Assembly (NCBI GenBank): GCA_024698145.1
Contig: JAILRO010000058.1
Span: 1 to 63,422 of the forward strand
Source of the DNA: Lachnospiraceae bacterium
Lineage (GTDB): Bacteria; Bacillota; Clostridia; Lachnospirales; Lachnospiraceae
DNA length: 63,422 nt
Reading direction: 5' to 3'
The notes beneath the pieces were generated by a model, which searched no databases, was not told where the DNA came from, and saw only the letters and a program-made list of their open reading frames with translations. Shown in pieces: positions 36,501-45,140 of this stretch. Each line of letters starts with the position of its first letter. Position 1 is the stretch's first letter. The translations under genes were made by a program, and so were the position numbers.

Positions 36501-37319
36501 ACCTCTGTTGAGCGAGATAGTGAAAGAAATGACATATTAGCTGATTTTATTGACAGCAAAGGTGGCAATGAAGATACACTTAAACAGAGGTTAAATGAAG
36601 TGTATGCAAAACAGATATATACCACTCAAAAAAGTAAGATGTCGGTTACGGAAATCCAGAGACTTTACGAGAAGAAAGAGAGTGCTGTAGAACGACCTGT
36701 TGAATTTGAAAAATACACTTCTGATGATTACAAGATTGCTGTTCCGGTCTTTGTTTCAGGCAAGCTTCCTATGACACCTGCAGAGCGTGGTACGTGGTTT
36801 CACAAGTTCATGGAAATTATCGACAATTCATATATTGACAGTGAGGAAAAAGCACTGGAAGTGACCAGGAAAATATATGATGAAGGTAGGGTTCCTGTTG
36901 AGTTAAAAGCAATTTTAACTGCGGATAAATTATGGACGTTCGCCAGTTCGTCTATAGGTGCCAGAATGAGAGAGGCAGACCGACGTGGAGAACTCTATAA
37001 AGAGCGTAAGTTTGTGGTTGGTGTTCCGGCAGATTTTGCTCTTGGCAATGTTGATGAGATTGAGGTTACAACTGCAGATGATGTCATAGTGGTGCAGGGA
37101 ATTATTGATGCATATTTCGAAGAGGAAGATGGCCTTGTTTTAGTTGATTATAAGACGGATAAAGTTGATGAGGGAAAGGAAGAGGTCCTTGCCCAAAGAT
37201 ATAAGACGCAGATGAACTACTACAGTAAGACATTGGAAAGACTAACCGGTAAGCCTGTAAAAGAAATATATTTGTATTCGTTTGCACTTGGCAAGCCAAT
37301 ACAAATTACCGGTGCATGA
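33501..37319 (+). CDS. addA: Helicase-exonuclease AddA subunit
   Basis: AddA is the UvrD-type helicase and 3' nuclease subunit. It has 1272 residues. Motif I AAAGSGKT lies near residue 20, DEYQDSN near 396, and SIHKSKGLEFPVV and YVALTRAKEKL follow in the C-terminal helicase half. The nuclease motif LVDYKTDKVDEG lies near 1214 and GKPVKEIYLYSFALG ends the protein. It is translated from an ATG overlapping the addB stop. All expected catalytic motifs are present, so the complex should be active. Confidence 0.95.
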   Translation: MNWTDEQESVIKARDCNLLVSAAAGSGKTAVLVERIIQKVFDTSNPIDVDQLLVVTFTKAAASQMKDKITAAIEKKLSEQPDNDHYIKQLSLVSQANILTIDSFCYKVVKEYFNAVGLDPKIKVAEETELVTIRQDVIDRVMEDFYKENPDFVEFSDAFSEDKNDNNIEGYILDMYELSQSYPQPFEWLDKARENYAVTTEEEFDNLIFVKEYYRQVKHQATDIKETILDAIKLCNAPMGPAHYEDALRSDILLVDDIISARTYSQFHSLNEESFAKLGRAKKGAELDDDIVLQVKTIRDKYKKKISSILDNFSVPIEEVLDELSNQKAMMNAYIDSVEEFSRRFMDAKLEAGLLGFSDVEHFALSILSDGKDELGNVIPSTIGQELSKRFAEVMIDEYQDSNFLQEDILKCVSGIYEGNNNMFMVGDVKQSIYGFRMARPDLFLDKYTKYSDEKSAPERRILLKRNFRSRANVLNCINYIFYRIMMKDIGGIDYDEDVALVPGREYVESFGDEVELLIGESKEAEYFDADNTPTDEEHLNDEYIDVSSLELEACMVADRIKKLFDDDYKVVDDKTGELRPVSYRDIVLLFRSPKSYQPVFCEVLMRRGIPVRVQNENGYFDSTEIRGIMSFLNVLDNPYNDLDFTAALRGYYGMLDVDELSCVLLDKRAVCKKQDIKTALYAYVRDYVCDDNYLPNICEVDWTQIRKKCKAVIDKIDYYEKEKRIKSASEIIREILYNDRYYYYVLAMPEGSVRCRNLELFLDQTVKYEKNSYRTLFDFIRFMKKLADKDVSLGGDPTVETSDDIVRIMSIHKSKGLEFPVVILAGLAKNFNLSDSKNAIVFHPDYYISSKYIDVKKRRGKNTFSRSAFASLIREDNIAEELRVLYVALTRAKEKLIMTGVVKDIPKLINNYSMAARKNKVFLDYGKILNSANYMDWIVQALIRNTTFNKAMDDVRKRYDKNDNIVSASYELVNPLEIGSARFAVKTFDYDSMLVSHIETSVERDSERNDILADFIDSKGGNEDTLKQRLNEVYAKQIYTTQKSKMSVTEIQRLYEKKESAVERPVEFEKYTSDDYKIAVPVFVSGKLPMTPAERGTWFHKFMEIIDNSYIDSEEKALEVTRKIYDEGRVPVELKAILTADKLWTFASSSIGARMREADRRGELYKERKFVVGVPADFALGNVDEIEVTTADDVIVVQGIIDAYFEEEDGLVLVDYKTDKVDEGKEEVLAQRYKTQMNYYSKTLERLTGKPVKEIYLYSFALGKPIQITGA

Positions 37320-37325
37320 GAAATA

Positions 37326-37354
37326 TTGAGACAGTAGTATTGTTGTGGTATAAT
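37326..37354 (+). promoter_or_regulatory. Strong sigma-A-type promoter for queF
   Basis: TTGAGA at 37326-37331, a 17-base spacer and a perfect TATAAT at 37349-37354. The leader of about 55 bases shows no preQ1 riboswitch that I can recognise. Confidence 0.75.
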
Positions 37355-37410
37355 ATGAACACTTAGCGAATCGAGCAGAATGCGAATCAAAAAAGAAAGG
37401 TTATATAGAT

Positions 37411-37908
37411 ATGGCAGGTAGAAGTAAAGAAGAAACAAATGGAGTAACACTTCTTGGCAATAAAGAAGTAAAATACAAAGATGACTATGCACCGGAGGTG
37501 CTTGAGACATTCATCAACAAACATCCTGACAATGATTATTTTGTTAAATTTAATTGTCCGGAGTTTACATCACTTTGTCCGATAACAGGACAACCGGATT
37601 TTGCAACGATTTATATTTCGTATGTACCTGGAGAGAAAATGGTAGAATCAAAGTCCTTGAAGTTATACTTGTTCAGCTTTAGAAATCATGGTGATTTTCA
37701 TGAGGATTGTGTCAATGTAATCATGAAAGATTTAATCAAATTAATGTCGCCGAAGTATATAGAAGTATGGGGCAAGTTTACACCAAGGGGAGGCATATCA
37801 ATCGATCCGTATTGCAACTATGGACAGCCCGGAACTAAGTGGGAAGAGGTTGCATGGAACAGACTTACAAACCATGATTTATATCCTGAAAAAGTTGATA
37901 ACAGATAA
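37411..37908 (+). CDS. queF: NADPH-dependent 7-cyano-7-deazaguanine reductase
   Basis: QueF reduces preQ0 to preQ1 in the queuosine tRNA-modification pathway. This is the short unimodular type, 165 residues. The catalytic Cys is in [10 protein letters not shown] near residue 55. The QueF motif ESKSLKLY lies near 81, with [10 protein letters not shown] after it. The other queuosine genes (queC, D, E) are not in the window. It is followed by folC after 18 bases, a pairing that fits shared pterin/deazaguanine metabolism. Confidence 0.93.
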   Translation: MAGRSKEETNGVTLLGNKEVKYKDDYAPEVLETFINKHPDNDYFVKFNCPEFTSLCPITGQPDFATIYISYVPGEKMVESKSLKLYLFSFRNHGDFHEDCVNVIMKDLIKLMSPKYIEVWGKFTPRGGISIDPYCNYGQPGTKWEEVAWNRLTNHDLYPEKVDNR

Positions 37909-37926
37909 AGAAAAAGGTAGTTGGAA

Positions 37927-39222
37927 ATGACCTACGAAGAAGCACAAGAATATGTTTTAAAGATTCCTCTTTTTGCAAAAAAATTAGGAACAGATAATCT
38001 TAATTCGATACTGGAAATGATGGGGCACCCCGAACGGAGTTGCCCTGTCATTCATATAGCAGGCACGAACGGAAAAGGTTCGACCTGCTTATTTTTGGCG
38101 TCCATTTTAAAGGAGAATAATAAGCGCGTTGGAATATTTACTTCACCGCATTTGATGCGAATAAATGAGCGTATAAGAATAGGCGATGAGATAATATCTG
38201 ATGATGATTTTGTGAGTGTTTGCGAAGAGGTTATTACGTATGTTGACAAGGCGGAAAAACAGGGTATAGCACACCCTTCATTTTTCGAGTTTGTCTTTTT
38301 GATGGCTGCGTTATATTTCAAAAAACAGCAGGTTGATTTTGCTGTTTTTGAAGCCGGAATGGGAGGCCGTTTGGATGCAACCAATGTTGTTGTGCCGGCA
38401 GTTTCTATCATCACATCAGTAGGTCTTGATCACATGCAATATCTTGGTGACACAATTGAGGAAATTGCAGGAGAAAAAGCAGGAATAATTAAGCCCGGAA
38501 TCCCGGTTGTATATTTTGACAGAAAAGATGCTGCAACAGATATTATTAAGGATAAATGTATCAAAGAGAATGCAAAATTACACACAATAGAAAAAAAACA
38601 GTGCAATTTATTGGATTTCACAAAAAAAAGCATTGATTTTTCTTTTAATAGTGTTTATTATAAGTATGATAGCTTACAGATAAGAAGAACCGCATTGTAT
38701 CAGATAGAGAATGCGGTGCTCGCCATAAGAGCATATGAGCTATTACAGGAAAACAATTATATAACCGAAGAAGGTTGTGTAGCTGAAGCTGCAATAAGAA
38801 CCGGGTTAATGAATATGATCTGGCATGGAAGAATGGAACAGATCGATGAGCACATATATGTAGATGGTGCACACAATGTGGAAGCTATAGAAGCTTTTTG
38901 TAACACACTTGAAGTATTGTTTTCCGACAGCAATAAGATTTTGCTGTTTGCTGTGTCTAAGGATAAAGATTACAGGAATATGATAAAAAGTTTGGGCCGT
39001 ATCTCATTTGATGAGATAATAATTGTACGATACAGTAATGATCGTTCGGCGGAATTAGATACAGTTGAAGATGCATTTAGACAGTTTTCGGGTAGTAAGA
39101 TTACCACCTTTGATGATATAAAAGCGGGCTATGAATATGGAAAAGCCCATGTTGAGAATAAAGTTTTGTTTTGTGTAGGCTCTTTATATTTGGTCGGTGA
39201 TCTGCTCAATATAGGAGTATGA
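37927..39222 (+). CDS. folC: Folylpolyglutamate / dihydrofolate synthase
   Basis: FolC adds Glu to folates and often to dihydropteroate. It is a Mur-ligase relative of 431 residues. The ATP loop GTNGKGSTC lies near residue 44, followed by FTSPHLMRINERI, FEAGMGGRLDATN and DGAHNVEAIEAF. An in-frame TTG six bases upstream exists; the ATG has the better spacing from AAGGTAG. The gene sits between queF and a small gene on the same strand. Confidence 0.94.
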   Translation: MTYEEAQEYVLKIPLFAKKLGTDNLNSILEMMGHPERSCPVIHIAGTNGKGSTCLFLASILKENNKRVGIFTSPHLMRINERIRIGDEIISDDDFVSVCEEVITYVDKAEKQGIAHPSFFEFVFLMAALYFKKQQVDFAVFEAGMGGRLDATNVVVPAVSIITSVGLDHMQYLGDTIEEIAGEKAGIIKPGIPVVYFDRKDAATDIIKDKCIKENAKLHTIEKKQCNLLDFTKKSIDFSFNSVYYKYDSLQIRRTALYQIENAVLAIRAYELLQENNYITEEGCVAEAAIRTGLMNMIWHGRMEQIDEHIYVDGAHNVEAIEAFCNTLEVLFSDSNKILLFAVSKDKDYRNMIKSLGRISFDEIIIVRYSNDRSAELDTVEDAFRQFSGSKITTFDDIKAGYEYGKAHVENKVLFCVGSLYLVGDLLNIGV

Positions 39223-39225
39223 ATC

Positions 39226-39375
39226 ATGATTAATTTCGAAGAAGAAGTTAGAAAGTTTAAGCCGAGCCTCGAAGTTTCAGAGGCAGAGGATGCTATATAT
39301 AATAATGATGTTAAGGATATTACGGATGTATTAGAAGAAATGTTACAACAGGTTATGGAAAGGAATGACAATTAA
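39226..39375 (+). CDS. Small acidic protein, 49 residues
   Basis: This short frame begins MINFEEEVRKFKPS and ends QQVMERNDN. It has an ATG with AGGAG about nine bases upstream, starts three bases after the folC stop and ends inside the region upstream of the TPR gene. It is acidic and predicted to be helical. The tight packing and ribosome site support a real gene, but I recognise no family. Confidence 0.6.
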   Translation: MINFEEEVRKFKPSLEVSEAEDAIYNNDVKDITDVLEEMLQQVMERNDN

Positions 39376-39388
39376 GGCGGTGAATAAT

Positions 39389-40702
39389 ATGGTGTGTTTG
39401 AATTGTGGAGCACCCGTATTAGAGAACGGACACTGCAGTCAATGTCATATGAGCTATAAGCTGTTGGCAAAGGCGTTTAATACATCTAACTATTACTATA
39501 ATATAGGACTTGATAGAGCGTGTGTCAGGGATCTTACCGGTGCTATTGATGCGCTTAATTTAGCGCTCAAATATAATAAACAGAATATCAATGCAAGGAA
39601 TCTTTTGGGATTGGTATATTATGAGATGGGAGAAACTGTATTGGGTCTTACCCAATGGGTAATAAGTAGCAGTTATCTTCCGGAAGGCAATGTTGCCAAT
39701 AAGTATCTCAAAGAAATACAATCCGATCCGATGAAGATTGAGCAGGCTAATCAGCTTGCAAAACAATTTAATCAGGCATTAACTCATGCCAAGCAGGGTA
39801 CAAAAGATCTTGCGTTTATACAACTTAGAAGATTACTTTCGAGTTATCCTCATTTTGTCAAAGGATATTTGTTGTTGGCGTTACTGTATATGGATAACGG
39901 CAACAATGATAAGGCAAAGAAAGCACTTAAACGAGTGCTTAGAATAGATAAGAACAATACTTTGGCAGTCAAGTATCTCTCTGATATGGGTGTTGCACCA
40001 AGAGAGATTATGGATATGAAGGAAAGCAGCAAACGAATTGATATAGAGTCTTCGTATGTTGATGAAGATCAGTTCAAATCGGATTTGCAAACATTTGTAG
40101 AACAAGGTATAGATGAGCTTGATGATCCGGATGAATCAATAGGTTCATTCAAAGAGGTTAATCATAATAAGTTTAATCTTGTGTATGTGACGGTCGGAAT
40201 AATCGTTGGAATGCTTGTGTTCTGGTTGCTTATACTTCCTACAAAGCTTGATTCTGTTAATCAGAAGAGTAGAGAAATCAAGTTGGATTACAGTGAACAG
40301 ATGTCTTCCAAAAATGTTGAGATAGAGGATCTTAAGTCACAGATTACAGATCTTAACCAACAAATAGAAGCCAATAATAAGGTCGTAGAGGATGAGAAGG
40401 CTGCTGAAAAGGAACAGGAAAAGTCCTTTGGAGTTATAAGAAATTATGTTCCTAATTCAACGTATGATGCTTTGGTTGCAGAAGCTGCTAAGGCATTGGA
40501 AGCCTCTGATTACAATAAGGCAATTACTCTTTGTAATGTTGCAATAGAGATTCACGAAGGTGAGGAAGCTTACTATTACCTCGGAATGGCATATCACAAC
40601 AACCATGATGAGGAGAATGCCAAAGCAACATTTACAAGACTTAAGGAGAATTATCCTGAAAGTAGTCATATTGAAGATATAAATGAACTTATGACGGAGT
40701 AA
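39389..40702 (+). CDS. Zinc-ribbon, TPR, single-pass membrane protein
   Basis: This 437-residue protein begins with a zinc ribbon (MVCLNCGAPVLENGHCSQC). TPR-like helices follow to about residue 200, then an acidic stretch, one transmembrane helix (about 264-286, LVYVTVGIIVGMLVFWLLIL), a coiled coil (about 295-345, EIEDLKSQITDLNQQI) and a final TPR pair. An ATG at 39365 is in frame, but AAGGCGG is spaced for the ATG at 39389, which also starts at the zinc ribbon. Proteins of this layout may be envelope or division scaffolds; no specific function is visible. A terminator follows. Confidence 0.72.
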   Translation: MVCLNCGAPVLENGHCSQCHMSYKLLAKAFNTSNYYYNIGLDRACVRDLTGAIDALNLALKYNKQNINARNLLGLVYYEMGETVLGLTQWVISSSYLPEGNVANKYLKEIQSDPMKIEQANQLAKQFNQALTHAKQGTKDLAFIQLRRLLSSYPHFVKGYLLLALLYMDNGNNDKAKKALKRVLRIDKNNTLAVKYLSDMGVAPREIMDMKESSKRIDIESSYVDEDQFKSDLQTFVEQGIDELDDPDESIGSFKEVNHNKFNLVYVTVGIIVGMLVFWLLILPTKLDSVNQKSREIKLDYSEQMSSKNVEIEDLKSQITDLNQQIEANNKVVEDEKAAEKEQEKSFGVIRNYVPNSTYDALVAEAAKALEASDYNKAITLCNVAIEIHEGEEAYYYLGMAYHNNHDEENAKATFTRLKENYPESSHIEDINELMTE

Positions 40703-40754
40703 TATTTAACCACAGTTAAAATTAACTACAGATAATTTTTATAAAATACTAAAG

Positions 40755-40797
40755 AAGAAACAGTTTGTTATACGTAACAGGCTGTTTCTTTTTGATT
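40755..40797 (+). terminator. Terminator before spoIIAA
   Basis: AGAAACAG pairs with CTGTTTCT, with an inner TGTTA/TAACA stem, followed by TTTTT. It isolates the spoIIA operon from the folC/TPR genes. Confidence 0.82.
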
Positions 40798-40822
40798 TTA
40801 AAGAAAGTGAAGGGTAAAAGAA

Positions 40823-41182
40823 ATGAAAGAAAACGAATTGTATGAACTTACCGGTGAAACGTTGATTGTTAATTTGCCGGAGGAATTGGATCATCATGTA
40901 GCACTGACGCTTAGACAACAGACAGATTATCTTTTTGTTTCAAAAAGAATAAGAAATGTAATCTTCAATTATGAGAATACATCTTTTATGGATAGTTCCG
41001 GGATCGGACTGATTATGGGAAGATACAGAGAGGTTCGATATTTAAAGGGGAACATTTATCTTGTTAATATCAATCCTAAAATGAAGCGGATAATAGAAAT
41101 ATCGGGATTATGCAAAGTGGCAAAGAAAACAGAGAATGTTGTTTCGGCACTTGAAGAGATAGCTGAAGTATCAAAGGTATGA
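40823..41182 (+). CDS. spoIIAA: Anti-sigma F factor antagonist
   Basis: This 119-residue STAS protein releases sigma F from SpoIIAB when unphosphorylated. The phosphorylation site is FMDSSGIGLIMGRY. It is the first gene of the classical spoIIAA-spoIIAB-sigF set, whose order makes the assignment firm. The gap to spoIIAB is 24 bases. No clear sigma-H promoter was identified in the short upstream region. Confidence 0.93.
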   Translation: MKENELYELTGETLIVNLPEELDHHVALTLRQQTDYLFVSKRIRNVIFNYENTSFMDSSGIGLIMGRYREVRYLKGNIYLVNINPKMKRIIEISGLCKVAKKTENVVSALEEIAEVSKV

Positions 41183-41206
41183 ATAAAGAATAAAAGGGGA
41201 AAAGTT

Positions 41207-41665
41207 ATGAGTGAGTTTAATGATCGTATGACAGTTGAGTTTGATAGTATTTCCAGAAATGAAAGCTTTGCAAGAGTTGTTGTGGCGGCTTTTGTTGCAA
41301 GATTAAATCCGACTTTAGAGGAAGTTGCGGATATTAAAACCGCCGTATCGGAAGCAGTTACCAATTCGATAATACACGGTTATGAAGACGAAAAAGGGAC
41401 TATTCGGATTGAAGCGTGTATCGTGGAAGATACTATAACGGTTATCGTTACTGATAGAGGAGTCGGAATAGAGGATATAAATAAGGCGATGGAACCCATG
41501 TATACTTCAAAGCCGGAACTTGAAAGATCGGGAATGGGATTTGCATTTATGGAGGCGTTTATGGACGAACTCTTTGTTGAGTCCAAGGTTAATCAGGGAA
41601 CTGTAGTTACAATGAGAAAAGTAATCGGGAAGGGCGAAGATAAGTGGAATGATAATGTAAAATAA
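41207..41665 (+). CDS. spoIIAB: Anti-sigma F factor, serine kinase
   Basis: SpoIIAB binds and blocks sigma F and phosphorylates SpoIIAA. The GHKL-type ATP site shows the N box (SEAVTNSIIHGYE), TDRGVGIED and RSGMGFAFMEAFMD. The 152-residue length is typical. The gene has a clear AAAAGGGG-type ribosome site and is followed by sigF after 10 bases. Confidence 0.94.
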   Translation: MSEFNDRMTVEFDSISRNESFARVVVAAFVARLNPTLEEVADIKTAVSEAVTNSIIHGYEDEKGTIRIEACIVEDTITVIVTDRGVGIEDINKAMEPMYTSKPELERSGMGFAFMEAFMDELFVESKVNQGTVVTMRKVIGKGEDKWNDNVK

Positions 41666-41675
41666 TGGAGGCGTC

Positions 41676-42395
41676 ATGGACAGTACTTTTGAGTTGTTAA
41701 AACTTGCAAAAGAGGGTGACAAGGACGCAAAAGAACAGTTGATTAAAGAAAATCTGGGATTGGTACGGGCAGTTTCGAAAAGGTTTATAGGCAGAGGATA
41801 TGAACCTGATGATTTGTATCAGATAGGTTGTATTGGATTGATAAAGTGCATTGATAATTTTGATTTAAGCTACGGTGTTAAGTTGTCAACCTATGCTGTT
41901 CCGTTAATTGCCGGAGAGATAAAACGTTTCATAAGAGACGATGGACTTATCAAGGTAAGTAGGAGTCTTAAGGAAACGGCTTATAAGGTTGCAAAATTAA
42001 GAGAAGAAATAATAAATGAAACAGGAAATGAACCGAATATAGAAGAGTTGTCAAAAAGGCTTAATATAAGTACAGAGGATATTGTAGAATCCATGGAGGC
42101 AAATGCAGAGGTCGAATCTATACAGAAAACAATTTATAGCAGTGATGGCAATGAGATATGTATAATGGACAAACTTGCAAATGAGAAAAATGAGCAAGAG
42201 GAAATTGTTAATGGTTTGTTACTTGATAATCTGATATCCAACTTAAAAGATACAGAGCAAACGGTTATAAGGAGAAGATACTTTGATAACAAAACTCAAA
42301 CAGAGGTAGCAAGAGAACTTAATATATCTCAGGTTCAGGTTAGCAGGCTTGAAAAAAAGATACTTCTGAAATTGAGAGAAGATTACTGTGCATAA
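41676..42395 (+). CDS. sigF: Forespore sigma factor SigF
   Basis: This 239-residue sigma-70 family protein directs early forespore transcription. Region 2 has LVRAVSKRF, DDLYQIGCIGLIKC and YAVPLIAGEIKRF. Region 4 ends with QTEVARELNISQVQVSRLEKK. The position behind spoIIAA and spoIIAB makes SigF rather than SigG the better call. The promoter of aroB begins seven bases after its stop. Confidence 0.93.
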   Translation: MDSTFELLKLAKEGDKDAKEQLIKENLGLVRAVSKRFIGRGYEPDDLYQIGCIGLIKCIDNFDLSYGVKLSTYAVPLIAGEIKRFIRDDGLIKVSRSLKETAYKVAKLREEIINETGNEPNIEELSKRLNISTEDIVESMEANAEVESIQKTIYSSDGNEICIMDKLANEKNEQEEIVNGLLLDNLISNLKDTEQTVIRRRYFDNKTQTEVARELNISQVQVSRLEKKILLKLREDYCA

Positions 42396-42401
42396 GATGT
42401 C

Positions 42402-42430
42402 TTGTTTAATGCGTTAAATCGTGATAAAAT
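42402..42430 (+). promoter_or_regulatory. Sigma-A-type promoter for aroB
   Basis: TTGTTT at 42402-42407, a 17-base spacer and TAAAAT at 42425-42430, immediately after sigF and 37 bases before the aroB start. It makes aroB independent of the sporulation operon. Confidence 0.65.
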
Positions 42431-42467
42431 ACGTATTACTTTAATATTATTACGACAGGAGAGCAAT

Positions 42468-43580
42468 ATGGGAACACTACGTGTAGAATTAAAAAAAGTT
42501 GTTGATGACAGTTATGATATAGAAATCGGTTATAAGCTTTCCGACAAGCTTATTGAAGATATTAAGAACGGTCTTGCAGGCAATGTACACAGGTTTGCAG
42601 TGATAACCGATAGCATAGTTGAAAAACTGTATGGTAAAGACATATTGGACAAATTGATTGCAGCAGGGTTTGATGCGGATATTTTTGTTTTTGAAGAAGG
42701 TGAGAAAAGCAAAACAAGACAGACAAAGGCAATGATAGAAGATGCCATGCTGGAAAAAGGATACAGAAGAGATTGCTGTATAATTGCTGTTGGTGGTGGT
42801 GTTGTTACTGACCTTGCAGGTTTCATTGCAGGTACATACGGACGAGGTGTTCCGTTTATCAATTATGCTACAACATTACTTGCTGCAGCAGATGCTTCGG
42901 TTGGAGGGAAAACAGCGATAGATACTCCGCTTGCTACAAACCTTATCGGATTGTTTAACCAGCCCAATAAAGTATATATTGATATCGCAACATGGGAAAC
43001 ACTTCCTCAAAGAGAAGTAATAAGCGGACTTGCGGAAACTATCAAGCATGCATGTATTGCCGATAGAGAGTTCTTCGATTACTTAAATGATAATATAGAC
43101 GCAATTTTAGCTATGGATAAAATTGCGTGTGAGCATATTGCAGAGATTAATTGTAAGGTTAAGTATGAGGTTGTTATGAAGGATGAAAGAGAATCCGGAC
43201 TTAGAGAAGTACTTAATCTCGGACATACCGTAGGACGAGCTATAGAGACAGTGAGTGATTATAAATTGCTTCATGGTGAAGCTGTTTCAATTGGACTTGT
43301 TGCAGAGGTTTTACTTGCTAACAAACTTTCGTATGTAAGTGATGAAGAAAAGGATGCTGTTATAAAGTTGCTTGACAAAGCCGGATTGCCAACAACAATT
43401 CCGGACTACATAGATAAAGAAGCACTTGTTAAGAAACTTTATACCGACAAGAAAGTACGAGACGGAAAACTTAGATTTGTTTTACAGAAGGGAATAGGTG
43501 ATGTTGTAGAGTTTGAATCCGGCGTTTTTGCAAAACCTATTTCAGAAGAAGAAGCAAGAGAGATTGTTATGAGTATATAA
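42468..43580 (+). CDS. aroB: 3-dehydroquinate synthase
   Basis: AroB converts DAHP to 3-dehydroquinate, the second step of the shikimate pathway. It has 370 residues. The NAD-binding Gly-rich segment is VGGGVVTDLAGFIAG, followed by TTLLAAADASVGGKTA. Metal ligands lie in SGLAETIKHA, LNLGHTVGRAIE and LLHGEAVSIG. The frame is open about 20 codons further upstream, but CAGGAGAG sets the start here, downstream of the promoter. The aro genes are otherwise absent. Confidence 0.95.
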   Translation: MGTLRVELKKVVDDSYDIEIGYKLSDKLIEDIKNGLAGNVHRFAVITDSIVEKLYGKDILDKLIAAGFDADIFVFEEGEKSKTRQTKAMIEDAMLEKGYRRDCCIIAVGGGVVTDLAGFIAGTYGRGVPFINYATTLLAAADASVGGKTAIDTPLATNLIGLFNQPNKVYIDIATWETLPQREVISGLAETIKHACIADREFFDYLNDNIDAILAMDKIACEHIAEINCKVKYEVVMKDERESGLREVLNLGHTVGRAIETVSDYKLLHGEAVSIGLVAEVLLANKLSYVSDEEKDAVIKLLDKAGLPTTIPDYIDKEALVKKLYTDKKVRDGKLRFVLQKGIGDVVEFESGVFAKPISEEEAREIVMSI

Positions 43581-43621
43581 AAAAACATCATACCGGTAAT
43601 CGCCGGTATGATGTTTTTTTC
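43577..43621. terminator. Bidirectional terminator, aroB and secreted protein
   Basis: AAAAAACATCATACCGG pairs with CCGGTATGATGTTTTTT around a short loop. It overlaps the last bases of aroB and abuts the stop of the convergent gene. Confidence 0.9.
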
Positions 43622-44983
43622 TTATTTCATAGGTCTTCCAAGAAGTGAACCGTTTTCCCAACTGTAATAGGTTCCTCTTGCTGCCCACATAGGACTGAAT
43701 GCTGCTGTTCCGTCATCACTAACATAGTGACAGAAGTAACCGGTGAACATTTCCACGTGGTATATGTCTTTGTATTTCTTTTTCATATCTGAAGATTTGA
43801 ATAATAAGTCGCCGGGGTTGACGGTCATCTTCATTACTTTCTTGTAGGTCATTCCGCCGCTTATCATTTTGCCGTGTGCTCTGCACCATTTTGCTTCGGT
43901 AAGAGCAACGCCGGGGTACCAGGGCGAACCGAATGTTACACCTGCTTTTTCTTTGTATGCTTTCCATACAAGAGCGCTACAGTCATAGTAGCCTTTTTGT
44001 GTTCGTTTTGCCTGACTGTATTTCCAATGTGTTCCTATATATGTTGCACGTTCGGTTACTTTTTTGATTTTTGATTTGGTTACCGAAACTGCACAACCAA
44101 GATAGTGTTCTCCAATTTGCGCTTTTATGATTACGTTACCTATTTTCTTTCCTTTGACAACACCGTTAGAATCGACGGTTGCAATGCTTGGGTTAGAGGA
44201 TGTCCAAATGATTGGATCAGTATAACCGGTCACGTTTAATTTGATTTTTTTGCCTTTTACAAGGAGGCAAGATTGATTCGATATATCAACTTTTGTGGAT
44301 TGATAAAATACAACAAATTCTTTACCGTATATATTGAAGGTTATATAAGTGTTGCCTTCGGTATAGGAGTTTTGCGATATCGTTATTGTGTTGTTATACA
44401 GTTCTGCACTTAAGTTGAGCATTGGATTACTGCAAGTGTATGAAAATACATTATCACCATTGTTGCTTATAGGTATTTCGCTGTTTAATGTGATTACAGC
44501 GTTTGACCTGTTGTAGTAAGTTTTGCTCATGTAATAATACTCGGGCATCATGTAGGTGTGGATATTATCTGTGCTTAACGTAACATTGGTCATGTCGATG
44601 CCTATTGTGAACTGAATTGTTGCGCTGAAAATAATATTTGGATAAGAACTCCAATAATCATAACCGGAGTATACATTTATTGTTACCGAAGCCGAACCGG
44701 TGTTAAGTGCCTGATATACACCATTGTTATCTACAGTTAAAATTGAATAATCTGAAGATGAAAATGAATACGTACAGGATTCTAAGGACTGACTATCTTG
44801 TATGAAAGATAAGTTTGGCTTGATTGTTCCTGTATCTCCAACATTGATAGTGGCTGGAACATAATCCTGATTGTTTGGATTAAAATCCACTGTTGCCGCT
44901 TTTGCATTTGTAATAAATGCAAGGCTTAGGAATACTACAAAACTAAGTGTAATAAGAGTTCTTTTGTATATTGATAACCTCAT
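43622..44983 (-). CDS. Secreted Big2-domain, NlpC/P60-like protein
   Basis: This 453-residue protein has a signal peptide (MRLSIYKRTLITLS, hydrophobic core, cleavage near AKAAT). The middle is beta-rich, with a Big2-like domain near 230-300 (WTSSNPSIATVDSNGVVKGKK is its signature). The last about 140 residues look like a cysteine peptidase or amidase fold: YYDCSALVWKAY gives a nucleophile Cys near 335, and YHVEMFTGYF a His near 409. This should cut peptidoglycan peptides, by family analogy. An ATG 18 bases upstream is in frame, but AGGAGG is located between the two and fits the one chosen. Confidence 0.75.
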   Translation of the reverse strand: MRLSIYKRTLITLSFVVFLSLAFITNAKAATVDFNPNNQDYVPATINVGDTGTIKPNLSFIQDSQSLESCTYSFSSSDYSILTVDNNGVYQALNTGSASVTINVYSGYDYWSSYPNIIFSATIQFTIGIDMTNVTLSTDNIHTYMMPEYYYMSKTYYNRSNAVITLNSEIPISNNGDNVFSYTCSNPMLNLSAELYNNTITISQNSYTEGNTYITFNIYGKEFVVFYQSTKVDISNQSCLLVKGKKIKLNVTGYTDPIIWTSSNPSIATVDSNGVVKGKKIGNVIIKAQIGEHYLGCAVSVTKSKIKKVTERATYIGTHWKYSQAKRTQKGYYDCSALVWKAYKEKAGVTFGSPWYPGVALTEAKWCRAHGKMISGGMTYKKVMKMTVNPGDLLFKSSDMKKKYKDIYHVEMFTGYFCHYVSDDGTAAFSPMWAARGTYYSWENGSLLGRPMK

Positions 44984-45140
44984 GGCATATCCTCCTGACA
45001 TGTAATAACTTAAAAATGATTATATCATTAGGTAAAATATTTGTAAAATACGGTGAGTTTTGTCTGTTTTTTTATCGGCTAGTGTGATATACTCTACCTG
45101 TTAATATAAGTATAATCTTACATAAGGAAAAGGAGACGCT

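Noticed and set aside
37355-37410. Possible preQ1 riboswitch before queF
   Set aside because: The short leader has no recognisable preQ1-I hairpin with the A-rich pseudoknot tail.
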